NCBI GenBank assembly: GCA_009684515.1
Contig: WKKS01000001.1
Coordinates: forward strand, 62,001-126,000
Origin: Geobacter sp.
GTDB taxonomy: Bacteria; Desulfobacterota; Desulfuromonadia; Geobacterales; Pseudopelobacteraceae
Direction of reading: 5' to 3'
Length of the DNA stretch: 64,000 nt
Shown here: positions 43,464 to 53,415 of the stretch, in pieces
Numbering within the stretch: the first letter of the stretch is position 1
Layout of the letters: every line of letters starts with the position of its first letter
Made by a program: the position numbers and the translations under genes
Notes under the pieces: model-generated
What the model was told of the DNA's origin: nothing
Databases searched by the model: none
What the model saw: the letters and a program-made list of their open reading frames with translations, nothing else

Positions 43464-44765
43464 TTACATTTTGGGAAGAAAGATAAACAGCGAAACCGAC
43501 AGGAGTGCCAATATCCACATTCCGGCCCTGACCTCTCGCACCCTTCCGGTGCAGACCTTCAGCAACACAAAGGTGATCATGCCTGACGTCATCCCCACTC
43601 CGATGTTGTAGGTAAAAATCATCAGCACTACGGTCAGAAAAGCCGGTATCAGCTCAGTCAAATCGTCAAAATCGATCTGGACAATCGGTTTGATCATGAA
43701 CGAACCGATAACAATCAGAGCAATGCCATAGGCGTGTGGCGGTACTATCGTAAAAAGCGGAGCAAAGAAGAGTGAAAGCGCAAAAAGTGCTGCCACAACC
43801 AGAGCAGAGAATCCGGTTCGCCCACCCTCTTCAATACCGGCCGCCGACTCGATATATGCGCCGGTGGTGCTGGTACCCAGAAGTGGCGCGGCCATGGTGG
43901 CCAGGGCATCTGCCAGCATGGGACGTTCTATTTCAGGCAGATTGCCATGTTCATCCAGCAGGTCGGCCCGCATCGAAAGTCCGATCAGTGTACCGATCGT
44001 ATCCAGAAAAGCCATGATGAAGATCACCAACACCACCGGGAAAAAGGCCGGGGTCAGGGCACCGGCTATATCCAGTTTGAACAGGATCGGTTCCAGTGAG
44101 GGAGGAAGGCTGACAACACTGGTGGGCAGAGATGTAATACCCATAATGATTGATCCGGCCGTCGTGGCAATTATGCCGATCACCAGGGCGCCATGTATCC
44201 GTCGGGCCATCAACACCACTACCAGCATGAATCCGGCCACCGCCAGAAGAACGGAAGGCTGGGAAATATTACCAAGGCGAACCGGCGCTCCCGGCACACC
44301 CAGCACAACCAGACCGGTCTCGTTCAGGCCGATAAAGGTCAGAAACAGTCCGATCCCGACCGCGAAACTGGCTTTGAGGGACATGGGGATCGACTCGGCC
44401 AGCCAACTGCGAATTTTGAACAGCGTCAACAGCGTAAATAGCACCCCAGCAATGAAAACGGCACCCAGCGCCACCTGCCAACTGTACCCCATAACCTTGA
44501 CCACCACAAAGGCAATAAAGGCGTTCTCGCTCATATACGGAGCAATCGCAAAAGGGCGTCGCGCCCAAAGTGCCATGATGGTAGTGCCGATCACCGCAGC
44601 CAGGATGGTGGCCGTTATGGACGGCCCTCTGGGAATTCCGGCATTCTCAAGTATGGCGGGGTTCACGATGATGATGTACGCCATCGTCAGGAAAGTTGTC
44701 ACTCCAGCCACCGTTTCCTGCCGATAGCTGGTTTTGTAGCGATCAAACTCAAAAAAGCTGTTCAT
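43464..44765 (-). CDS. NCS2-family purine permease (AzgA-like)
   Basis: A 433-residue membrane transporter with about 12-14 helices, AzgA branch. Marks are TFLTMAYIIIVNPAIL, FAIAPYMSENAFIAF and GTSTTGAYIESAAGIEEGGRTGFSAL. It probably imports hypoxanthine, guanine or adenine with protons. The ATG at 44765 gives the usual length; the frame is open to 44843. I looked for a purine riboswitch upstream and did not find its conserved core. Confidence 0.88.
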   Translation of the reverse strand: MNSFFEFDRYKTSYRQETVAGVTTFLTMAYIIIVNPAILENAGIPRGPSITATILAAVIGTTIMALWARRPFAIAPYMSENAFIAFVVVKVMGYSWQVALGAVFIAGVLFTLLTLFKIRSWLAESIPMSLKASFAVGIGLFLTFIGLNETGLVVLGVPGAPVRLGNISQPSVLLAVAGFMLVVVLMARRIHGALVIGIIATTAGSIIMGITSLPTSVVSLPPSLEPILFKLDIAGALTPAFFPVVLVIFIMAFLDTIGTLIGLSMRADLLDEHGNLPEIERPMLADALATMAAPLLGTSTTGAYIESAAGIEEGGRTGFSALVVAALFALSLFFAPLFTIVPPHAYGIALIVIGSFMIKPIVQIDFDDLTELIPAFLTVVLMIFTYNIGVGMTSGMITFVLLKVCTGRVREVRAGMWILALLSVSLFIFLPKM

Positions 44766-44995
44766 CTGCCATGTTCCCCTTATCGTTTGCTTACTGACCG
44801 CCGAGCTGATGGACAAAACCTGCGGATTCTGATATGGACTCAACTGGAATAAATGAGTTGCTGGTGCCGCCGCACTATACCAAACTGAGACAGAGAATGA
44901 TCCGGAAAAAACAACGTAAAACTTCCATCATGGATCAATGATTTCTACAGATTGGCGACCGGGCAATAAAATGCAATTAATCAAAGGCGGTCTTG

Positions 44996-45724
44996 ATGAA
45001 ATATACCAACCTTTTTGATACCCGTATTCAGAAGACATCTATCGAAGATCATTCCGAAATAATGTCCGTCTTTATTACTGCATTCAGAAAAGAACCCAAC
45101 CTGGAGATACAACTCATAAATTATTATAAAGGAATGCCGCTTTCATTCAACGCCAGGATTTCCAGAATAGAAAACGGAACCCTCGAATTGAAAGTATACC
45201 CGCAACAGGCTGTTGCCATTTCAGATGACCATTATACTTTTATCCGTAGCAAATTGTTCAAATACGATATTGTTGCAAAAGCGTTTGATGTGGATATCAG
45301 ACAAAAAACAGTCTCTTTAAGAGATCTCTCTTATGTGGAAATCTGTGCGGAGCGCAGAAATCACATACGACTTAGGGTAAATCCGCCAATTGACGCACTT
45401 TACACGACATCTCAGGGTACGGTGCGAGGTGAAATAATAGAATTATCCACAGCTGGGGCCATTATGGCCGTCGATTACACAGTCGATATCGGCACTTTTG
45501 AAGGTGGAAAATTGCTTTTCAAACTTCCTGAATCAGATCACAAAACGTTCTGCCATATTAAGGTGCCCGCCAGAATAATAACCGTCATGGACATTAGCAT
45601 GCCATTGCACTTCATATTCAGTATTGCCGGAGACAAGACAGCCGAGAAAAATATCGCCAAATACCTGTTCAATCGACAGATTGAAATAATCCGGATGCTC
45701 AAGGATGGGTGCGATATCGGCTGA
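44996..45724 (+). CDS. PilZ-domain protein, 242 residues
   Basis: A cyclic-di-GMP receptor-like protein. The N-terminal 110 residues resemble a YcgR-N-like flanking domain. The PilZ domain begins with the basic box AERRNHIRLRVNP, followed by IELSTAGAIM in place of the usual D/NxSxxG. A C-terminal extension contains ISMPLHFIFSIAG. The basic box is intact, so ligand binding is plausible. It is monocistronic and converges on the DUF445 gene. Confidence 0.78.
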   Translation: MKYTNLFDTRIQKTSIEDHSEIMSVFITAFRKEPNLEIQLINYYKGMPLSFNARISRIENGTLELKVYPQQAVAISDDHYTFIRSKLFKYDIVAKAFDVDIRQKTVSLRDLSYVEICAERRNHIRLRVNPPIDALYTTSQGTVRGEIIELSTAGAIMAVDYTVDIGTFEGGKLLFKLPESDHKTFCHIKVPARIITVMDISMPLHFIFSIAGDKTAEKNIAKYLFNRQIEIIRMLKDGCDIG

Positions 45725-45766
45725 CCATAAACATATTTACAAACGCCAGGCAGCGCCGTTTATTTA

Positions 45767-47026
45767 TCACAGCAGCAAAGCGATAGCATGAAGCAGCAAA
45801 CCAATAACACCGCCCACCAGAGTTCCATTCATCCGAATAAATTGCAGATCAGAACCTATACTTAACTCTATTTCTGCCACGTAATTGTCGTTATCCCACT
45901 TTTGCACCGTTTCAGAAATATGCTTTGCGATTGCATTGCGCATTGCATCCCCATAATTAATCACCAGCATCTCAAGATGCTCATTTAATGACTCTTTTAA
46001 TTCCTGGTTTTTTGACAAAGTACGTCCAAAACCTGAAACAACCTCAGCCAGCTTCTCCTGAATTTTTGAATGCGGCTGCCTTAGATCATTACTCAACCAG
46101 TTTTTGAGATCGCTTCCAAGATTCTTCACGTACTCGGATAAAAACGGATTTTGCACAGCTTCAAGCTTTATTGCCTCAATCTTGGCTCTCAAAACCTGGT
46201 CCGTCTTCAATCTGCCGACAAACTCCGTCACGGCTGCATCAAACTTCTGCCTGAGTTCGTGAGCAGGATCAATGTTAACGCCCTGAATATATTCGTTAAT
46301 CTTCTTAACTATCTTTTCACCGGCTCCCTTTGAAAACTGGTCACGGTTAGGAATAAAGTGGCTAAGAAGCGGATATTCTTTGGTAACCATATTATCGATA
46401 GAATTGGCCAAGTTGACCTGAGCCTCCGGAGTTGAGAGCCACAAGGCAAAACGGTTCAACATTTCATCAAGAACTATTTGATGACGGTTGTCATTTCTGA
46501 GTGTGTCAAGCAGAAGCCCGGCTGAAGAAGAGAGATCAAAATTTTCGATCCGGTCGTATAGAGCAGCTCGAAGTATTTTTTGAACGCGGTCATCATCCAT
46601 AAAATCCAGAGACTCTGATATTACACGGGACAGTCCATTAGCCAATCCATCTGCATTTTCCTTTGACATCAAATATGTAGCTAGCCGCCCGGCTGGATTT
46701 TGCTCTCTCAGTTTTCCGATCAAGGTCTCGGGAGCAAGGAACTTATCCCGTATAAAATCGGCAAGATTACCGGCAATTACATCCTTCTTGTTCTTGATTA
46801 TAGCAGTATGAGGAATTGGAACACCCAAAGGATGTCTGAATAGAGCCACTACGGCAAACCAGTCAGCAAGTGCTCCAACCATGGCAGCTTCAGCAAAAGC
46901 GGCAATCCACTCCCATATCCCCCCACCTTTTTGAGTACGTGCAATCACGAATAGAATCGCTGCTCCAATCATCAAACACGTAGCAATAGCTTTGTTTCTG
47001 ATAAGTAATCGTTTTCTGTTATCCAC
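45767..47026 (-). CDS. DUF445-family membrane protein
   Basis: A 419-residue protein. Two membrane helices lie at the N-terminus (ATCLMIGAAILFVIA and EAAMVGALADWFAVVALF with the conserved HPLGVPIPHTAIIKNKKD). A long helical periplasmic or cytoplasmic body follows, and a last helix at the C-terminus (GTLVGGVIGLLLHAIALLL). This is the DUF445 (YjiN/YheB) plan. The function is unknown. Confidence 0.85.
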   Translation of the reverse strand: MDNRKRLLIRNKAIATCLMIGAAILFVIARTQKGGGIWEWIAAFAEAAMVGALADWFAVVALFRHPLGVPIPHTAIIKNKKDVIAGNLADFIRDKFLAPETLIGKLREQNPAGRLATYLMSKENADGLANGLSRVISESLDFMDDDRVQKILRAALYDRIENFDLSSSAGLLLDTLRNDNRHQIVLDEMLNRFALWLSTPEAQVNLANSIDNMVTKEYPLLSHFIPNRDQFSKGAGEKIVKKINEYIQGVNIDPAHELRQKFDAAVTEFVGRLKTDQVLRAKIEAIKLEAVQNPFLSEYVKNLGSDLKNWLSNDLRQPHSKIQEKLAEVVSGFGRTLSKNQELKESLNEHLEMLVINYGDAMRNAIAKHISETVQKWDNDNYVAEIELSIGSDLQFIRMNGTLVGGVIGLLLHAIALLL

Positions 47027-47082
47027 TTTTTTGCTCCAAGTTAGTTTCTGTGTATTTATCCGGGTAAAGAGTACTCAGCAGC

Positions 47083-47361
47083 TTACATCATGTTAAGCTC
47101 GAGGAATTCAATCCCTATAAGCGCCAGATCGACCCTGATGACCCTACAGGTATACTTTACAGGGTATGAATCCAAGTTGCTGCATAAAGTCATGTAGCAC
47201 CTGTCACCTGGATGTACACCGTTAGGGACGTTGTGATCCAGTTTTATCAAAGCGCCACTGAGAGAGATGTTCTCGATCACCCCGTGATGATCAAAACCAT
47301 CAAATCTCAAGATACATTTGGCCGCGCACAATATTCTGGAATGTTTCACCGTTTTATTCAT
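47083..47361 (-). CDS. Small PilZ-like protein, 92 residues
   Basis: A one-domain protein with the PilZ core ENISLSGALIKLD and a C-terminal RVIRVDLALIGIEFLEL. The usual RxxxR box is not present in its canonical form (HSRILCAAKC at the N-terminus), so cyclic-di-GMP binding is uncertain. It follows the DUF445 gene with a 56-base gap on the same strand; a bidirectional terminator lies upstream. Confidence 0.7.
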   Translation of the reverse strand: MNKTVKHSRILCAAKCILRFDGFDHHGVIENISLSGALIKLDHNVPNGVHPGDRCYMTLCSNLDSYPVKYTCRVIRVDLALIGIEFLELNMM

Positions 47362-47405
47362 CTAATTCCCCTCTCGCAATCACATTTTCGACATGACTGT
47401 GAACC

Positions 47406-47441
47406 AAAACAGGGCCATGCGGTTAGCATGACCCTGTTTTG
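47406..47441. terminator. Bidirectional terminator downstream of tRNA-Leu
   Basis: AAAACAGGG with CATGC pairs with GCATG and CCCTGTTTT, one base unpaired, five-base loop. A-run and T-run flank it, so it can end the minus-strand rpsA-ihfB-tRNA transcript. Confidence 0.8.
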
Positions 47442-47469
47442 ATTTCTTCTGCAAAAACAGATACTTACT

Positions 47470-47556
47470 TGGTGCCCGAAGCCGGAGTCGAACCGGCACA
47501 GCTGTTAAGCCGAGGGATTTTAAGTCCCTTGTGTCTACCAATTCCACCATTCGGGC
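47470..47556 (-). tRNA. tRNA-Leu, anticodon UAA
   Basis: 87 bases including an encoded CCA end. Acceptor stem GCCCGAA/TTCGGGC, D arm GGTGGAATTGGTAGACAC, anticodon stem AAGGGA with loop CTTAAAA giving UAA, a long class II variable arm, and T arm with GGTTCGACTCC. It lies just after ihfB on the same strand. Confidence 0.96.
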
Positions 47557-47576
47557 AATCACGCACAGCCTTTAAA

Positions 47577-47855
47577 CTAGCAATTAACACGCTCTTTCAG
47601 GTCTTTACCGGTTTTGAAAAACGGGGTTTTCTTGGAAGGTATGCGAACGACTTCCCCGCTCTTTGGATTACGAGCTTCACGGCCAAGTCGCTCACGTATC
47701 GTAAAGCTGCCGAATCCGCGAATTTCAACCTTGTCGCCAGACTTGAGAGCCTCCTCGATGGAATCAAAGACAGTATTAACTACTACCTCGGAAACCTTCA
47801 TATTAAGCATGCTGTGAGTCTGCACAACTTTTTCTATAAGTTCACTCTTGGTCAT
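47577..47855 (-). CDS. ihfB: Integration host factor beta-type DNA-binding protein
   Basis: A 92-residue HU/IHF-family DNA-bending protein. The DNA-binding arm is GFGSFTIRERLGREARNPKSGE followed by VRIPSKKTPFFKTGKDLK. The ATG at 47855 has GGAGGGA upstream; the frame is open to 47870. It lies 20 bases after rpsA, which is typical for IHF beta. HU-beta cannot be excluded from sequence alone, but the gene order favours ihfB. Confidence 0.88.
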   Translation of the reverse strand: MTKSELIEKVVQTHSMLNMKVSEVVVNTVFDSIEEALKSGDKVEIRGFGSFTIRERLGREARNPKSGEVVRIPSKKTPFFKTGKDLKERVNC

Positions 47856-47875
47856 AAATCCCTCCTGCAATTAGC

Positions 47876-49609
47876 TCAATTATTATTGCGATTATTCAGA
47901 CCCTGCTTCAAAAGGTCACCAAATGTAGAAGTAGCTTCGCCCTGTGATCCCATGTACTGCTCAAAGTCCGCTTTTTCAGTCGCTGCATGAACTGACTTGA
48001 TTGAAAGAGAAATTCTGCGGTCCTTAGGATCACAGCTTAGAACTACTGCCTCGAGATTGTCGCCAATTGCTGCAAATTCCTTTGCGGAAGCGACTTTTTC
48101 GCGTGACAGTTCGGAAACATGGATCAGGCCTTCAATCCCCTCTTCCAACTCAACAAACACACCAAAATCGGTCAGCGAGGTCACTTTGCCGGTCACCATC
48201 GTACCGACACGATATTTACCAGGGGCAAGGCTCCAAGGATCCGGCTCAAGCTGCTTGATACCCAGCGACAGACGCTCATTCTCAACATCAACCTTGAGCA
48301 CGACAGCCATGACAAGCTGCCCTTTTTCGTAAACATCACCGGGATGCTTGATGCGCTTGGTCCAGGACATATCAGAAACATGCACAAGTCCGTCAATTCC
48401 GTCTTCGATTCCGATAAACATGCCGAAGTCGGTCATGTTCTTGATCTGGCCCTCAATTTTAGTGCCGGCCGGATATTTGTCGGCAATTGTTGTCCAGGGA
48501 TTATCTGAAACCTGCTTGAGCCCCAGCGATATTTTGCGGTTTGGCATATCAATGCCGAGAATTACGGTTTCAACTTCATCACCAACATTCAGCATGTCTG
48601 CAGCTCTGCGAACGCGCTTTGTCCAGGACATCTCGGATACATGGATCAGACCTTCAATTCCAGCCTCCAACTCAACAAATGCGCCGTACTCCATCAGGCT
48701 GACTACGCGACCCTTAACGCGATTTCCGATCGGAAATTTGCTAGGCACATCAAGCCATGGATCTGTGAGAGTTTGTTTGACACCCAGGGATATCTTGCCT
48801 TTGGTGCGATCAAACTTGAGGATTTTAGCAGTTATCAGCTGACCGGGCTTGAGCACATCAGCAGGCTTGCCAACCCGGCCCCAGGAGAGGTCGGAAACAT
48901 GCAGAAGACCGTCAACACCGCCCAGATCCACAAATGCGCCGTAGTCGGTAACATTTTTAATTGTGCCTTCTACAATTTGTCCTTCTTCAAGTTTCTCAAG
49001 CGTAACATCGCGGATTGATGCGCGCTCCTCTTCAAGGATGGCACGACGCGACAGGACAATGTTGTCACGACGCTGATTGATCTTGATAACCTTGAAACGG
49101 CCCTGAAGACCGATGTAGCTATCACTGTCCGAGGAAGGACGAATATCAACCTGTGAAGATGGCAGAAACGCCTGAACGCCGATATCAACCGTGAAACCGC
49201 CATTCACCTTACCGGTGATGGTTCCCTCAATAATGCCGCCTTCCTGGCCGGCATCACCAATTTTATCCCAGGCAGCCAGGTAATCCGCTTTCTTCTTGGA
49301 AAGCACATAACCTTTTTTGCCGTCTTCGCGAGTCATGAGAACTCGTATTTTATCGCCTATTTGAACAGATATCTCACCGGCAGCGTCACGGAATTCAGAT
49401 GTAGGAACATGGCCTTCGGATTTCAACCCAATATCAACAAGTACGGTGTCCTGATCAACACGTACAACAGTTCCTTCTATTATTTTATCCCGCTCGGGAC
49501 GTTCTTTGAGACTTTCTGTGTAGAGCGCTGCAAATTCACTGCTCTGCTGATCGCCGTCGAGTTCCTCATGTTCTCCGTCGGCAGAATCAAGCCTTTTAAA
49601 ATCAACCAT
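47876..49609 (-). CDS. rpsA: 30S ribosomal protein S1
   Basis: A 577-residue S1 with six repeated S1 domains. The repeats are visible as DYGAFVDLGGVDGLLHVSDLSW, EYGAFVELEAGIEGLIHVSEMSW, DFGMFIGIEDGIDGLVHVSDMSW and DFGVFVELEEGIEGLIHVSELS, with two diverged domains first. S1 brings mRNA to the ribosome. It is in the ispH-rpsA-ihfB order common in this group. The length is close to the Escherichia coli protein. Confidence 0.96.
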   Translation of the reverse strand: MVDFKRLDSADGEHEELDGDQQSSEFAALYTESLKERPERDKIIEGTVVRVDQDTVLVDIGLKSEGHVPTSEFRDAAGEISVQIGDKIRVLMTREDGKKGYVLSKKKADYLAAWDKIGDAGQEGGIIEGTITGKVNGGFTVDIGVQAFLPSSQVDIRPSSDSDSYIGLQGRFKVIKINQRRDNIVLSRRAILEEERASIRDVTLEKLEEGQIVEGTIKNVTDYGAFVDLGGVDGLLHVSDLSWGRVGKPADVLKPGQLITAKILKFDRTKGKISLGVKQTLTDPWLDVPSKFPIGNRVKGRVVSLMEYGAFVELEAGIEGLIHVSEMSWTKRVRRAADMLNVGDEVETVILGIDMPNRKISLGLKQVSDNPWTTIADKYPAGTKIEGQIKNMTDFGMFIGIEDGIDGLVHVSDMSWTKRIKHPGDVYEKGQLVMAVVLKVDVENERLSLGIKQLEPDPWSLAPGKYRVGTMVTGKVTSLTDFGVFVELEEGIEGLIHVSELSREKVASAKEFAAIGDNLEAVVLSCDPKDRRISLSIKSVHAATEKADFEQYMGSQGEATSTFGDLLKQGLNNRNNN

Positions 49610-49686
49610 TACACCATACCCCCTGGACGTTTATCGTTCTTCTCCGATTATGAAGCTTTGTAATGTACCAATATGAACGGTAAAAT

Positions 49687-50529
49687 TCAAATGATTTTAT
49701 TCAATTCTTCAATTTTGTTCATAACTTCATCAATTATCCACTTCGGGGTTGAAGCCCCTGCGGTTACTCCTATCCTCTCAACCCCATTAAACCAGTCGGC
49801 ATTAATTTCGGCTGCTGTTTCGATATGGTGAGTACGCGGCTGCAATTCGGCACAAACCTCGGCCAGCCGCCGCGTGTTCGCGCTGTTAAAGCCACCGACC
49901 ACCAGCATGCATTCAACCTGCCCGGCCAACTCCTTGGCCTCTTCCTGCCGAACTGCGGTGGCATCACAGATGGTGTTGAAAACGCGGATTTCACCACCGC
50001 GCAGCAGACATTCCGAAACAACATTTTTCAGATTCTCAAAAGATTGGGTCGTCTGTGCAACAACTCCGATCTTGTTCATTTTGGGCAGTTTTTTAACTTC
50101 CTCACCGGAACCGACCACAAAAACCTTGTCGCCACCATAGGATACAATCCCCTGCACTTCAGGATGATCCGCATCGCCGACGACCACGACTCCATAACCG
50201 GCCTCGGAAAGACTCTTGACATGTTCCTGCGCTTTTTTAACAAAAGGACAGGTAGCGTCAACAATTTCCAGCTTCTTTTGAACAGCTTCGCTGATCTCGC
50301 CGGAAGCGACTCCATGCGAACGGATAATGATGGTTCCGCTCTCCATGCTATCCAGATTTTCCAGAACTTTTACCCCCATCTCCTCAAGTTTGTTGACAAC
50401 CTGCGGAGAGTGAATGATCGGTCCCAGCGAGTAGGTTTTCTGATCTTTTTCGGCGGCTTCAAAGGCCATCTGCGTCGCACGCTTGACGCCAAAGCAGAAG
50501 CCGGCCCGTTTTGCAAGAATCACTTTCAT
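49687..50529 (-). CDS. ispH: 4-hydroxy-3-methylbut-2-enyl diphosphate reductase
   Basis: A 280-residue iron-sulfur enzyme, the last step of the MEP isoprenoid pathway giving IPP and DMAPP. The three cluster cysteines are in AGFCFGVKRA (Cys12), ATCPFVKKA and TICDATAVRQ. The gene overlaps the cmk stop by four bases. Confidence 0.95.
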   Translation of the reverse strand: MKVILAKRAGFCFGVKRATQMAFEAAEKDQKTYSLGPIIHSPQVVNKLEEMGVKVLENLDSMESGTIIIRSHGVASGEISEAVQKKLEIVDATCPFVKKAQEHVKSLSEAGYGVVVVGDADHPEVQGIVSYGGDKVFVVGSGEEVKKLPKMNKIGVVAQTTQSFENLKNVVSECLLRGGEIRVFNTICDATAVRQEEAKELAGQVECMLVVGGFNSANTRRLAEVCAELQPRTHHIETAAEINADWFNGVERIGVTAGASTPKWIIDEVMNKIEELNKII

Positions 50530-51227
50530 ATTGCCATTCCTGTCGAATTTATTTTTTCTTTGTACAACTGCTCCATTATGTCGAGGACTTCTTCCACCGT
50601 CTTTGCCGACGAATCAATCGCAATTGCATCCTCAGCCTTCCTTAGCGGCGCAATATCGCGTTCGGAATCCTGTTGATCCCTTTTGACGACGTCTGCAATA
50701 GTTTCCGCAAGTGTTACCTGCTCTCCCTTTGCGGAAAGCTCCTCACAGCGGCGCCTGCCCCGCTCTTCAGCCGAAGCGGAAAGGTAAAATTTAAGCTCGG
50801 CATCCGGGAAGACGACAGTACCGATATCCCGCCCTTCCAGAACCACTCCGCCATCGACGCCCATTTGGCGCTGTGATTTTAAAAGTGCATCACGAACCGG
50901 CTTGAGGGTCGAGGTGCGTGACGTCAGCAGCGACATTTCCGGAGTACGGATTTGAGAGGTGACATCATTGCCATTGGCGATGACAGTTTGACGTCCATCG
51001 GCATATTCCAGGGCAATGTCGATGCCTTGACAAAAGGCCTGAAGCGTCTCCGTATCAGATGGATCAATTCCGGCCTGGGCGATCAGAAGCGCAGCCGCCC
51101 GATACATGGCTCCGGTGTCAATCTGCACATAGCCGAGTCTTTCTGCCAGCAGTCGGGCAACCGTGCTCTTACCGGCGCCGGATGGTCCATCAATCGCAAT
51201 TATTATTCCAGTAGACCGTTTAGTCAT
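50526..51227 (-). CDS. cmk: Cytidylate kinase
   Basis: A 233-residue kinase that phosphorylates CMP and dCMP. The P-loop is IDGPSGAGKST; LEGRDIGTVVFPDAELKFYL is the conserved substrate region. The ATG at 51227 gives the usual length; an upstream start at 51299 would lie inside aroA. It overlaps ispH by four bases and is four bases after aroA. Confidence 0.93.
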   Translation of the reverse strand: MTKRSTGIIIAIDGPSGAGKSTVARLLAERLGYVQIDTGAMYRAAALLIAQAGIDPSDTETLQAFCQGIDIALEYADGRQTVIANGNDVTSQIRTPEMSLLTSRTSTLKPVRDALLKSQRQMGVDGGVVLEGRDIGTVVFPDAELKFYLSASAEERGRRRCEELSAKGEQVTLAETIADVVKRDQQDSERDIAPLRKAEDAIAIDSSAKTVEEVLDIMEQLYKEKINSTGMAI

Positions 51228-51231
51228 AGGC

Positions 51232-52521
51232 CTACTTCCCCGCAACTTTTTCCAGTATCTGGAAAAATGTCGGGAAGGATGTTGCCACACAGTCAACATC
51301 TTTGATTGTTATTTCGTCTGCGGCAACCAAGGCAGCTACCGACAGGGACATGGCGATCCGGTGGTCTCCAAAACTTTCGACCTCTCCGCCTGCCAGACAT
51401 TCAACTCCTGTTATATCCATTCCGTCGTCCGTTTCAGACACCACTGCGCCGAGAGTCCGAAGGTTTTTGGCCATGGCGGTAATGCGATCAGTTTCTTTTA
51501 CACGCAACTCTTTGGCATCCCGAACGGATGTGACCCCTTCGGCGCAGGCGGCAGCCACGCAAACCGCCGGAAATTCGTCAATCGCACGCGGCACGACACT
51601 GCCTGAGATTGAGATACCTTTCAGCTTGGAGGACCGAACCTGAATATCCGCAACCGGCTCGCCGGAAAGTTCGCGCTGATCAAGCAGCTCGATGTCCCCT
51701 CCCATCGCCTTGAGTATATCTATCACACCGGTTCTGGTCGGGTTTACACCAACGTTGCGGATGATAATTTCCGAATTCGGGGTTACCAGCGCCGCCACGA
51801 TGAAGAAAGCGGCCGAAGATATATCTCCCGGCACCGACACTTCCTGGGCAGTCAATTCGTATCCGCCGCGCACCGTCACTCCATCCTCGAATCTCTCCAG
51901 TGAAGCGCCAAACTGCCGGAACATCCTTTCGGAATGATCGCGCGACAAACTGGGTTCGCGCACGGTTGTCTCGCCATCTGCATACAAGCCGGCCAACATG
52001 ATCGAAGATTTAATCTGTGCGCTGGAGACCGGCGATTGGTAATCAATCGCTTTCAGTAAACCGCCACTGATAGCCAGCGGAGCCAGACTCCCCTGATTGC
52101 GGCCAAGAATTCTGGCACCCATCCGGGTCAGTGGCTCGACAACCCGCTTCATCGGACGCTTCCTGAGATACTGGTCACCGGTCACAACCGAGAAAAAAGA
52201 CTGACCGGACAACAGTCCGGTTATCAGCCTGATGGTCGTCCCGGAATTACCGCAGTCGAGGACATCACCAGGTTCCTGAAGGCCGTGCAGACCCAGTCCA
52301 TGAATAGAGAGGGTTTCGCCGTCATCGTCAATTCGGACTCCCATGGAACGAAAAGCGTGCATGGTTGACATATTGTCCTCGCCACGCAGAAATCCGCGAA
52401 CCGTTGTAATGCCGTTGGCAATGGCTCCCAGCATGATGGAGCGATGGGAAATGGATTTGTCGCCAGGCACGGTCAGATCACCTTTGAGTGACGTTGCTGG
52501 TTTAACGGTAATTGTTTTCAC
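51232..52521 (-). CDS. aroA: 3-phosphoshikimate 1-carboxyvinyltransferase (EPSP synthase)
   Basis: A 429-residue enzyme of the shikimate pathway. PGDKSISHR near the start binds phosphate, LDCGNSGTTIRLITGL and IQVRSSKLKG are conserved, and RVKETDRI is in the C-terminal part. The GTG at 52521 has GGAG five bases upstream and is preferred to a TTG at 52542. It sits between tyrA and cmk, in a run making aromatic amino acids. Confidence 0.94.
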   Translation of the reverse strand: MKTITVKPATSLKGDLTVPGDKSISHRSIMLGAIANGITTVRGFLRGEDNMSTMHAFRSMGVRIDDDGETLSIHGLGLHGLQEPGDVLDCGNSGTTIRLITGLLSGQSFFSVVTGDQYLRKRPMKRVVEPLTRMGARILGRNQGSLAPLAISGGLLKAIDYQSPVSSAQIKSSIMLAGLYADGETTVREPSLSRDHSERMFRQFGASLERFEDGVTVRGGYELTAQEVSVPGDISSAAFFIVAALVTPNSEIIIRNVGVNPTRTGVIDILKAMGGDIELLDQRELSGEPVADIQVRSSKLKGISISGSVVPRAIDEFPAVCVAAACAEGVTSVRDAKELRVKETDRITAMAKNLRTLGAVVSETDDGMDITGVECLAGGEVESFGDHRIAMSLSVAALVAADEITIKDVDCVATSFPTFFQILEKVAGK

Positions 52522-52545
52522 AGACTCTCCAATTTGGTTCAATTG

Positions 52546-53409
52546 TTATATCAATCCGTCACGAAACTTCTTCGCCGTGGTGAAGAACTCAGTCAGACCA
52601 CTGCTGTCGTCACAATCGATCCGTCGTCGCAATTCAGCAAGACTGGCAGTGAAACCGTCAATGCTTGCCAGAAGGGCTTCTTTGTTCATCAGCGAGATGT
52701 CGCGCCACATAGCCGGATCGGATGATGCGATCCGCGTAAAATCCCGAAACCCTCCAGCCGTGTAGGACAGTACATTTTCACCCTCGACATCGGCAGTTCC
52801 TACTGCATGGACAAGCGTGTAGGCGATGGCGTGCGGCAGGTGCGAGATTTCCGCGAAGATCCGGTCATGATGTCCGGCCTCCATTTTGCAGACCACTGTT
52901 CCCGCCGCCTCCCACAGCCTGGCAACCGTATCGATAGCCTCGGCATGACTTGTCTGGCCGGGTGTAAGAACACAGCGCTTCCCTTTATACAAACCGGCAA
53001 ACGCGGCAGCAGCACCGGAATGTTCCGTACCGGCGATCGGATGCCCGCCGACGAAACAGCACAGTGAAGGGATAAGGGCATCACACTGGCTGACGATAGC
53101 TGCCTTTACACTTCCACCGTCCGTCACAATGCAGCCGGGAGAAAGAGCGGGGGCAATTGAACGCAATACAGCTGCAATCGAGCAGACCGGAACCGAGATA
53201 AAGACCACATCGGCTCCTGCTACTCCCGCGCAGGGGTCTTCGTAAATTTCGTCCACTATCCCCATCGATAGCGCAAGTTCAAGATTGGCAGAATCAGAAT
53301 CAATACCGACAATCCGCTCGACCGCACCGGCCTCGCGCAAAGCCAGGGCAAACGAACCGCCGATCAAACCTGTGCCTATAACGGCTAACTTTTTTATAAT
53401 AAACGACAT
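52546..53409 (-). CDS. tyrA: Prephenate dehydrogenase
   Basis: A 287-residue NAD-dependent enzyme of tyrosine synthesis. The nucleotide-binding loop is LAVIGTGLIGGSFALAL, and the substrate region has GGHPIAGTEHSG with the catalytic His. It has no chorismate mutase or ACT domain. It is six bases after the pheA stop and 24 bases before aroA. Confidence 0.92.
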   Translation of the reverse strand: MSFIIKKLAVIGTGLIGGSFALALREAGAVERIVGIDSDSANLELALSMGIVDEIYEDPCAGVAGADVVFISVPVCSIAAVLRSIAPALSPGCIVTDGGSVKAAIVSQCDALIPSLCCFVGGHPIAGTEHSGAAAAFAGLYKGKRCVLTPGQTSHAEAIDTVARLWEAAGTVVCKMEAGHHDRIFAEISHLPHAIAYTLVHAVGTADVEGENVLSYTAGGFRDFTRIASSDPAMWRDISLMNKEALLASIDGFTASLAELRRRIDCDDSSGLTEFFTTAKKFRDGLI

Positions 53410-53415
53410 GCCAAC

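Noticed and set aside
44766..44992. Possible purine riboswitch upstream of the AzgA-like permease
   Set aside because: The conserved core blocks of the purine aptamer are not found on the minus strand.
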